64,000 nucleotides of DNA, taken from Spirabiliibacterium mucosae. Its GTDB lineage: Bacteria > Pseudomonadota > Gammaproteobacteria > Enterobacterales > Pasteurellaceae. Below, piece after piece: positions 53,695 through 64,000 of this stretch. The notes below the pieces were generated by a model. The model did no database searches, was not told the origin of the DNA, and saw only the letters and a program-made list of their open reading frames with translations. The stretch is taken from contig NZ_JABTBO010000003.1 in assembly GCF_014884965.1 (NCBI RefSeq), forward strand, positions 52,497-116,496, written 5' to 3'. Numbering within the stretch: the stretch's first letter is position 1; every line of letters starts with the position of its first letter. Position numbers and translations under genes: made by a program.

Positions 53695-54203
53695 TTAAAA
53701 TTGTCGCTCTTCAAACAACCATTCGCCATCAGGTTGCTTGATCACATTATAAATACGGCTGGCGCCCTCTTCACTGGAAGGTGAGATATACCGCACTTTG
53801 AAATAAAGCGCATTGGCCGCACTCATTTTGATGCTGTGAATACTTTGGATATTCAAGCACCCTGAACGGTGGTAATTCATATTAAGTGTTGGCTGAACAT
53901 ACGTCCATGTTTTATCAAAATAAGGTTTGACTTGGCTGGTGGTGGCATCACAGGCAATCAACCCAAAACTTTTTTGATCCTTGGCGTGGCTTGTTTGAAC
54001 GCACTTCTCGCATTTTTAGGCACAACGGCTTTTTTTAAGGCGGCATCAATTGATTGCTGCGTGTTGTCATCAACATAGATCAAGCCACCTGATAGTGCGG
54101 AATTGACTTGGCCTAATGTTGAATTGACCGTGCTGGCAATGTCACTCAGCGGTTGGCAGGCAGCAAGACAAGATGTTGTGATGATAAATAGCGTTTTTTT
54201 CAT
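53695..54203 (-). CDS. Putative lipoprotein of unknown function (frameshifted)
   Basis: I do not recognise a family. The ATG at 54203 follows GAGGGA and opens a lipoprotein signal, MKKTLFIITTSCLAAC, with lipobox LAAC. The mature part has a Ser/Thr/Asn-rich segment (about 20-45) and then a C-terminal region with two cysteines and a YFKVRY-type strand pattern. The frame breaks at a six-T run (53970-53975). One more base gives PRIKKSFGLIACDATTSQVK and about 169 residues. Convergent with talB. Probably an outer-membrane or periplasmic-face lipoprotein processed by Lgt and LspA. Confidence 0.65.
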
Positions 54204-54253
54204 ATTTCCCTCAATAACCACTTGACATGCAAATAAAAAAATCGCTTAATTTT

Positions 54254-54268
54254 ACAGCACAGCACAGC
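54254..54268. repeat. Three tandem ACAGC units
   Basis: ACAGCACAGCACAGC followed by a broken fourth unit (ACAAGC), in the gap between the lipoprotein gene and pyrG. Too few units to argue for phase variation. Confidence 0.6.
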
Positions 54269-54299
54269 ACAAGCACTTTGCAACTTTTTTGTCGCCACG

Positions 54300-54327
54300 A
54301 CCGCACTTTGCCTATTCAAAGTGCGGT
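54300..54327. repeat. Inverted uptake-signal pair upstream of pyrG
   Basis: ACCGCACTTTG (54300-54310) and CAAAGTGCGGT (54317-54327) form an 11-bp stem with a 6-nt loop. No gene converges here, so it is not an obvious terminator; it sits in the pyrG leader or promoter region. Confidence 0.6.
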
Positions 54328-54374
54328 TGGCGTTTTTGAGCCTCTCTCATGGTACAATGTGCAATAACAATTGA

Positions 54375-56093
<1,719 letters not shown>

Positions 56094-56102
56094 ACGAACT
56101 CA

Positions 56103-56139
56103 AACGCCTTTATCGGCCTGACTGATAAAGGCGTTTTTT
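56103..56139 (+). terminator. Terminator of pyrG
   Basis: AACGCCTTTATC (56103-56114) and GATAAAGGCGTT (56124-56135) form a 12-bp stem with a 9-nt loop and a T tract. Confidence 0.88.
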
Positions 56140-56161
56140 ATCAAAGTGCGGTTTAGACAAA

Positions 56162-58328
<2,167 letters not shown>

Positions 58329-58341
58329 TTTTTGCTTGATG

Positions 58342-58369
58342 AAAAAGGCTACCTGCGGGTAGCCTTTTT
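58342..58369 (+). terminator. Terminator of eno
   Basis: AAAAAGGCTACC (58342-58353) and GGTAGCCTTTTT (58358-58369) with a 4-nt loop; strong and symmetrical. Confidence 0.88.
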
Positions 58370-58453
58370 GTTTGACCGCACTTTGCCTTTTGCTCTTGCA
58401 TTCACCGCTAGGCAATGTCAAACTGAGAGAATAACCCAATGCAAGGAGTGCCT

Positions 58454-60779
58454 ATGCCACAGGAACCGAATTTCGCCCAAGAAGCCGAAAAATACGACAA
58501 TCCCATCGCCAGCCGCGAGTTTATTTTACAAACCATCCGTGATCACAATGCGCCAATGAGCCGCAGCGATTTACAAACCGCACTGTCGATCACCGATGAG
58601 GCGCAGCAAGAAGGCCTGCGCCGGCGCCTGCGCGCGATGGAAAACGACGGCCAGCTGGTGTTCACCAAGCGCAAATGCTATGCCCTGCCTGAAAAGCTCT
58701 CGCTGCTTAAAGGCACTGTGCTCGGGCACCGCGATGGCTTTGGCTTTTTGCAGGTGGAAAACGGCCAAGACTGGTACATTCCTAATAATCAAATGCAGCG
58801 GGTGATGCACGGCGATTATGTGCTGGCGCAACCCAACGGGTTTGACCGCCGCGGGCGGCAAGAAGTGCGGATTGTGCGCATTTTAGAAAGCCGTAAAAAG
58901 CAAATTGTCGGGCGCTTTTTCCTGGAAAGTGGCATTGGTTATGTGGTGCCTGATGACAGCCGCATCACGCAAGATATTTTAATCCCAGACGAGCATCGCT
59001 TAGGCGCGCGCATGGGGCAAGTTGTGGTGGTGGAGTTGCAGCAACGCACGCGCAAAAATCAGCCGGTGGGCAAGATTGTCGAGATCCTTGGGGATAACAT
59101 GGCGCCGGGCATGGAGGTGGAAATTGCGCTGCGCAACCACGACATCCCGCACGTGTTCCCTGAAAGTGTTGAAAAGCAGATCGCCAATTTAAAAGAAGAG
59201 GTGCCAGAGGAGGCGAAAAAAGGCCGCGTGGATTTGCGCGAGCTGCCGCTGGTGACGATTGATGGCGAAGACGCACGCGACTTTGACGACGCCGTTTATT
59301 GCCGGCAAAACGACAATGGCAGCTGGACGCTGTGGGTGGCAATTGCCGATGTGAGCTATTATGTCCGCCAAAAAACCGCACTGGACACTGAAGCCCGCGC
59401 ACGCGGCAATTCGGTTTACTTCCCAAATCGGGTGGTGCCAATGCTACCCGAGGTGCTCTCCAACGGATTATGCTCACTCAACCCGCAAGTTGACCGCCTG
59501 TGCATGGTGTGTGAAATCACACTCAACAAGCGCGGCAAAATGACCAACTACCAATTCTACGAAGCGGTGATGAACTCCCACGCGCGGTTGACCTACACCA
59601 AAGTGTGGAAGATTTTGCAAGGCGATGACGCCCTGCGCGAGCGCTACGCACCGTTGGTGGGGGATTTAGAAGCGTTATATGCGCTATATAAAGTGCTGAT
59701 CAGCGCGCGCAAAAAACGCGGCGCGATTGATTTTGACACCATTGAAAGCAAGTTTATTTTCAACGCCCAAGGGCGCATTGAGCGCATTGAGCCGCTGGTG
59801 CGCAACGACGCGCACAAAATCATTGAAGAGTGCATGATTCTCGCCAATATCGCCGCCGCCAGCTTTATGGAAAAAACCAAAGAGCCTGCGCTTTATCGTG
59901 TGCACGCCACCCCAAGTGAGGAAAAACTCACCGCATTTCGTGGCTTTTTGAAAGAGTGCGGCTTAACCTTAAGCGGTGGACTGAAACCAACCCCTGCCGA
60001 TTATGCCGAGCTGATGGAAAAAGTGCGGTCACGCGCCGATCACGAATTGATTGAAACCATGCTGCTGCGCTCCATGAGCCAGGCGGTCTATTCTGGTGAC
60101 AACATTGGCCACTTTGGCTTGGCGCTGGCGGAATACGCACATTTTACCTCGCCGATTCGCCGCTACCCTGACCTGAGCCTGCACCGCGGGATCAAATATC
60201 AACTGGCCAAAGCCCAAGGCTCCAGCAAGCGCACCACCGCCACCGGCGGCTATCACTACACCTTAGATGAAATCGACCAACTTGGCGAGCACTGCTCCAT
60301 GACCGAGCGCCGCGCCGACGACGCCACCCGCGATGTGGCCGACTGGCTGAAATGTGAATTTATGCAAGACCACGTTGGCGAAGAGTTTGACGGCATCATC
60401 TCCTCTGTCACCGGCTTTGGCTTTTTTGTGCGCTTAAAAGACCTCTTTATCGACGGCTTAGTGCACATCTCCACGCTGGACAACGACTACTACCACTTTG
60501 ATGCCCCAAGCCAGCGCCTGATTGGCGAAAACAGCGGGATGTATTACCGCTTAGGCGACAAAGTCAAAGTGCGGGTCAATGCCGTCAGCCTCGAAGAAAA
60601 CAATTGATTTTGCCTTGATTTCAAGCGAACGCAAGCCGCAACGCGTGGGTAAAACCGCTAAAGATCGCGCCAAAAAGCCACGTTATAGCGAAGCGCTGGA
60701 AAAACGCCTCGCCAAAGGCAAAAGTGCGGTCAAAAAAGAGAAAAAACCGCGAAAACGCAGAAATAAACGTAAAAAATAG
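58454..60779 (+). CDS. rnr: Ribonuclease R (frameshifted near the C-terminus)
   Basis: Processive 3'-5' exoribonuclease of the RNB family. I choose the ATG at 58454 because AAGGAG lies five bases upstream. Order: winged helix (about 15-75), cold-shock domains, RNB catalytic domain with [31 protein letters not shown], and an S1 domain ([20 protein letters not shown]). The frame breaks at an A run (60597-60600). One base less or two more joins VNAVSLEE to [20 protein letters not shown] and the Lys-rich tail ending NKRKK, about 775 residues. Without this the S1 end is bare. Confidence 0.93.
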
Positions 60780-60790
60780 AGTGATGTTGC

Positions 60791-61678
60791 ATGAACGCGC
60801 CAACCCATTTAGTTTTACTCACCTTTGGTGACCGCCTTGAGACCCATTATCAAGCGGCGTTGTCGATTTTGAGCTTTCTCAACGATCGCCATATCGCCAA
60901 GGTGATTGTGATTACTGATCGCCCCGATTTTTATCGCTGCTTTGGCGATCGCGTGGCGTTTATCACCATTGACGAGGCCACCTTGCGCGACTGGCAAGGT
61001 GAGATGCAGTTTTTCTGGCGAGTGAAAATCAAAGCGTTGCAAGCCGTGGCAGAGCGTTACCCAGCCGAGTCAATTTTGTATGTCGACTCCGACACCGTGC
61101 TTGGCGCGCCGTTGACGCCGTTAATTGACGGCCTCAATCGTGGCCAGCCGTTTATGCACACCTGTGAAGAGCGCTTGAGCGAAGGCGGAAGCAAAACGGT
61201 GCGCAACATGTGGGCGAGCCTGCAAAACCGCACTTTTGCTGGCGTCACCATCGATGCTAACACCGCGATGTGGAACGCAGGCGTCATCGCATTGCCACAT
61301 GACACCGCGCGCGACATTCTGGCACTGGCATTGGCTATTTGTGATGCGATTTGCGCCACCGATTGCCCACGCCGGCTGGTGGAGCAATTTGCCTTTTCGT
61401 TGGCGTTGAATCATCATCAACCGCTGCAAGGCTGCGAGCACATCATCGCCCATTATTGGGGCAACAAAGCGCAATGGAATGCGATCGCACAAGAGCTGCT
61501 GCTCACCGCGTTTTTGCATCACGAAAATCTTGAGCAGATGATCGCACGCGCCGCTCAACTGCCAGTGCGCGAGATGCCGATTTTCAGCAAAACCAGCAGC
61601 ACCGAAAAACGCCTCACGCACCTGATTGGGCGCCTATTTAAGCGCAATCAACACCGTTATTTTAGCCCACAAGAGTAA
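60791..61678 (+). CDS. Glycosyltransferase-like protein with DxD motif
   Basis: 295 residues, no signal peptide or membrane helix. The N-terminal [20 protein letters not shown] and the Rossmann-like strand [12 protein letters not shown] precede [11 protein letters not shown], a DxD motif of GT-A enzymes. [17 protein letters not shown] resembles the acceptor or second metal region. The C-terminus is helical and basic. Donor, acceptor and pathway are unknown; no other surface-sugar genes are nearby. It sits between rnr and rlmB, 11 and 4 bases from its neighbours, so it is probably cotranscribed. Confidence 0.7.
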   Translation: MNAPTHLVLLTFGDRLETHYQAALSILSFLNDRHIAKVIVITDRPDFYRCFGDRVAFITIDEATLRDWQGEMQFFWRVKIKALQAVAERYPAESILYVDSDTVLGAPLTPLIDGLNRGQPFMHTCEERLSEGGSKTVRNMWASLQNRTFAGVTIDANTAMWNAGVIALPHDTARDILALALAICDAICATDCPRRLVEQFAFSLALNHHQPLQGCEHIIAHYWGNKAQWNAIAQELLLTAFLHHENLEQMIARAAQLPVREMPIFSKTSSTEKRLTHLIGRLFKRNQHRYFSPQE

Positions 61679-61682
61679 CCCT

Positions 61683-62426
61683 ATGAGCGAGTTAATTTAC
61701 GGCATTCACGCCGTTTCATCCCTGCTGGCGCGCGCGCCGGAGCGCATTATTGAAGTGTTTGCCCTCAAAGGGCGCGAAGACAAGCGCTTGAGTGCACTTT
61801 TGCAACAATTACACCACCTTGGCATCACGCCGCAGCTGGCCAATCGCGCCACGCTGGATAAAAAATGCGACGGCGAAAACCACCAAGGCATCATCGCCCG
61901 TATGCAAGCGCAAAAAGAGCTCAATGAAAACGACCTTGACCGCACTTTGCACGGTGTGGCAAACCCGTTTTTGCTGGTGCTTGATGGCGTGACCGACCCG
62001 CATAATCTTGGCGCCTGTTTGCGCAGTGCCGATGCCGCGGGCGTCACCGCCGTGATTGTGCCAAAAGACAAATCCGCCCAACTCAACGCCACCGCGCGCA
62101 AAGTGGCCAGTGGCGCGGCGGAAACCGTGCCGCTGATTCGCGTCACCAACCTTGCCCGCACTTTGCGTGAGCTCCAGCAAGCCTACAACATTTGGGTGGT
62201 CGGCACCGCCGGTGAAGCCACGCAAACGCTCTACCAAGCCAAACTCACTGGCGCCATTGCCTTGGTGATGGGTGCCGAGGGCGATGGCATGCGCCGGCTC
62301 ACGCGCGAGTGCTGTGATGAACTCATCAGCATCCCAATGGCCGGCAGCGTGTCGTCTTTGAACGTGTCGGTGGCCACGGGCGTGTGTTTGTTTGAAATCG
62401 TGCGCCAACGCAGCAATCAGGAGTAA
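61683..62426 (+). CDS. rlmB: 23S rRNA (guanosine-2'-O-)-methyltransferase RlmB
   Basis: SPOUT methyltransferase modifying G2251 of 23S rRNA (E. coli numbering). The ATG at 61683 gives [15 protein letters not shown] and 247 residues. Substrate-binding domain 1-75. Motif 1 [20 protein letters not shown], motif 2 [12 protein letters not shown] and motif 3 [14 protein letters not shown] are intact, unlike the YfiF-like protein at 38013-39014. Usually next to rnr. Confidence 0.96.
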   Translation: MSELIYGIHAVSSLLARAPERIIEVFALKGREDKRLSALLQQLHHLGITPQLANRATLDKKCDGENHQGIIARMQAQKELNENDLDRTLHGVANPFLLVLDGVTDPHNLGACLRSADAAGVTAVIVPKDKSAQLNATARKVASGAAETVPLIRVTNLARTLRELQQAYNIWVVGTAGEATQTLYQAKLTGAIALVMGAEGDGMRRLTRECCDELISIPMAGSVSSLNVSVATGVCLFEIVRQRSNQE

Positions 62427-62428
62427 TT

Positions 62429-63244
62429 ATGGATTATCGTGTTATCGCCTTCGACCTCGACGGCACTTTACTCAATTCACACGGGCAAATTTTGCCTGAA
62501 AACCGCGAGGCGATCGATAAAGTGCGCTCGCAAGGCGTCAAAGTGGTGCTGGTCACCGGCCGCCACCACACCGCCGCACGCCCTTATCATGCCGAGCTCA
62601 ATCTCGACACGCCAATTATTTGCTGCAACGGCACCTATCTTTATGATTATAAAGACGAAACCGTGCTCAGCGCCAACCCGCTCACCTGGGCGCAATGCCA
62701 GCAAATCATCAACCTCAACGAACGCTACGGCATCCATTTGTTGATGTACACTCGCGATGAAATGGCCTTTTGCGAGGTTAACCCTCACATGGCAAAATTC
62801 CAACAATGGGCGGCAAGCTGCCCTGAAAACGTGCGCCCGAATTTGCGCCTGCTCACCAGCTTCCACGAGCCGTTAGCCGCCCAGGAAACCATTTGGAAAT
62901 TTGTGATCAGTGACCCCGATACGCAACTGATGCAAAAGGTGGTCGACACCCTGCCGGCTGACGAATTCAGCTGCGAGTGGTCATGGGTTGACCGCGTGGA
63001 TATCGCAAGTGCGGGCAACACCAAAGGCAACCGCCTTGCTGCTTTGCTCGATTATTGGGGAATTCCAGCCAGTGCGGTCATCGCCTTTGGGGATAACCAC
63101 AACGACATCAGTATGCTCACCACCGTGGGGCTAGGCGTGGCGATGGGTAACGCGGAAAGTGCGGTCAAATCCCGCGCGAAATGCACCATTGGTGATAACA
63201 ATCACGCCAGCATTGCGCAGTTTTTAAACACGCAATTTGCTTAA
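62429..63244 (+). CDS. HAD phosphatase, Cof type, YbhA-like (pyridoxal phosphatase)
   Basis: Haloacid dehalogenase phosphatase with a C2 cap, 271 residues. Motif I AFDLDGTLLN, motif II VLVTGRHH, motif III Lys in NTKGNRLAAL, motif IV FGDNHNDISML. ICCNGTYLYDY and CEWSWVDRVDIA match E. coli YbhA, a pyridoxal phosphate phosphatase, closely along the length. The physiological substrate is unproven. AGGAG precedes the ATG; two bases separate it from rlmB. Confidence 0.88.
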   Translation: MDYRVIAFDLDGTLLNSHGQILPENREAIDKVRSQGVKVVLVTGRHHTAARPYHAELNLDTPIICCNGTYLYDYKDETVLSANPLTWAQCQQIINLNERYGIHLLMYTRDEMAFCEVNPHMAKFQQWAASCPENVRPNLRLLTSFHEPLAAQETIWKFVISDPDTQLMQKVVDTLPADEFSCEWSWVDRVDIASAGNTKGNRLAALLDYWGIPASAVIAFGDNHNDISMLTTVGLGVAMGNAESAVKSRAKCTIGDNNHASIAQFLNTQFA

Positions 63245-63392
63245 CGGACGGCTAAATTAGTTGATCTTGCTCGCATTTTTGCGTTTTGCGAATTGCATGG
63301 GCGCAGGAGATACGGTAAAACAGTATTAACAAATATGTAACCACTCCGCTTGGGCCTTGTTGGTTTGAGCGCTTTGCCTGAAGGAGGTATGT

Positions 63393-63629
63393 ATGCGTAA
63401 GAATGTTGGCCGTGTTGACCGTGCCATTCGTATTGCTGTTGGTGCGTTGTTGTGTATTTTGAGTGCGTTGAAGATTATTGGCCCGTGGGGTTATGTGGGC
63501 GTGGTGATTGCGATGAGCGGTGTGATTGGTTTTTGTGCGTTGTATCAGTGGTTGGGCTTTGCTACGTGCCCTTATGTGCCACACCCTGATGTGGATGCCG
63601 AAGACGATCATGAGCATGAGCGCGTTTAA
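63393..63629 (+). CDS. Small DUF2892 (YgaP-like) inner-membrane protein
   Basis: 78 residues. MRKNVGRVDRAIRIAVGALL is the usual opening of DUF2892 proteins, followed by two hydrophobic helices (about 12-30 and 33-52), then GFCALYQWLGFATCP and an acidic, His-rich tail (DAEDDHEHE). AAGGAGG precedes the ATG. The function of stand-alone DUF2892 proteins is unknown; some related domains are fused to rhodaneses. Its own unit, with a terminator at 63639-63664. Confidence 0.82.
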   Translation: MRKNVGRVDRAIRIAVGALLCILSALKIIGPWGYVGVVIAMSGVIGFCALYQWLGFATCPYVPHPDVDAEDDHEHERV

Positions 63630-63638
63630 CCTTACTTT

Positions 63639-63664
63639 AAACCTCACCTTGGGTGGGGTTTTTT
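63639..63664 (+). terminator. Terminator of the DUF2892 gene
   Basis: AAACCTCACC (63639-63648) pairs with GGTGGGGTTT (63652-63661) with one G-U, then Ts. Confidence 0.8.
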
Positions 63665-63744
63665 GATCTTTTATCACTATCGTTTTTTCTTTCCTTGTTC
63701 TCTTTGATAACTCCGTCATCTCTATCGTTTTTCGCCGTTGGCGA

Positions 63745-63776
63745 CTTCCTTTCTTTGCTTGTCCAAAGAAAGGAAG
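63745..63776. repeat. 13-bp perfect inverted repeat in the gene-free right end
   Basis: CTTCCTTTCTTTG (63745-63757) and CAAAGAAAGGAAG (63764-63776) with a 6-nt loop. No U tract follows and no gene abuts it. The 63665-64000 segment holds no supportable gene; besides this repeat I see only three uptake-signal cores near its end. Confidence 0.65.
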
Positions 63777-63940
63777 CAAAGAAACGACATTTTGCCCCTG
63801 TCCATAAGATATTCGCTTAGTGCCAAATTGCTACGGCTCGCTCGGGATCAAACCCTCCCTCGCCTAGCACTTTAGGCACCCGCTCAGCATCTTATTCCGG
63901 GGGCGATCGCATAACCAAATTTTGATTTTTGAAAAACACA

Positions 63941-63996
63941 AAGTGCGGTCAAAAGCCATTTAAAAGTGCGGTTTTGCGATCAACGTGACCGCACTT
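63941..63996. repeat. Three DNA uptake signals within 56 bp
   Basis: AAGTGCGGT at 63941-63949 and 63964-63972, and its complement ACCGCACTT at 63988-63996. The second and third form an inverted pair 15 bp apart. Confidence 0.85.
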
Positions 63997-64000
63997 TGTA

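Noticed and set aside
54254..54268. Phase-variable pentanucleotide repeat
   Set aside because: Only three units, in an intergenic gap far from a promoter core; Haemophilus phase-variable tracts have many more.
63252..63779. Minus-strand frame of 175 codons covering the DUF2892 gene
   Set aside because: Product is polar low-complexity shadow coding; the plus-strand DUF2892 gene has a good ribosome site and recognisable family.

Overview
The window comes from a member of the Pasteurellaceae (Gammaproteobacteria). The 9-bp uptake signal core AAGTGCGGT and its complement occur throughout, in genes and in intergenic inverted pairs. This is the Haemophilus/Pasteurella/Aggregatibacter type of signal. 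Gene order also follows that family (lspA-ispH-comE1; rppH-TSUP-lgt-thyA; pgk next to an RNase T2; trmH-like next to pssA; aroQ-accB-accC). By eye the GC content is higher than in most Pasteurellaceae, apart from one AT-rich block. I cannot name the species.

Layout. 84-2086: TonB-dependent outer-membrane receptor. 2173-9687: rpsT, then murJ, ribF, ileS, lspA and ispH. 9806-10159: competence gene comE1 behind a possible CRP-S site. 10189-19493: a complete AI-2 uptake and processing locus, lsrACDBFG plus an lsrE-like epimerase on the minus strand and lsrR-lsrK on the plus strand. It shares a control region with CRP sites and paired candidate LsrR operators, and its AT-richness suggests horizontal transfer. 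19488-27143 (minus): argD, tldD, rng, clpX, clpP, tig. 27353-30954 (minus): kbp, thyA, lgt, a TSUP permease and rppH. 30955-31523: a 569-bp gene-free segment with clustered DnaA boxes and an IHF-type site, in the same gap (rppH-mutH) where E. coli carries DARS2. 31524-34429: mutH, cpxR, cpxA. 34485-36784 (minus): pgk-fbaA. 36928-42999: RNase T2, YfhL ferredoxin, a YfiF-like protein, pssA, accC, accB, aroQ. 43098-48755 (minus): menFDHBC for menaquinone synthesis. 48873-58328: alaA, lptD, tal, a lipoprotein, pyrG, cutC, eno. 58454-63629: rnr, a glycosyltransferase, rlmB, a YbhA-like HAD phosphatase and a small DUF2892-type membrane protein. 63665-64000: no gene, but a 13-bp perfect inverted repeat and three uptake signals.

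Eleven small indels break the frames of ten genes: the TonB receptor, lsrD, lsrA, lsrK, argD, lgt (two), lptD, a lipoprotein, eno and rnr. Most lie in short homopolymer runs. Because lgt, lptD and eno are normally essential and each gene is otherwise full length, sequencing or assembly error is the best explanation. I annotate them as interrupted CDSs over their full span.

I saw no tRNA, rRNA, CRISPR array, insertion sequence or prophage.
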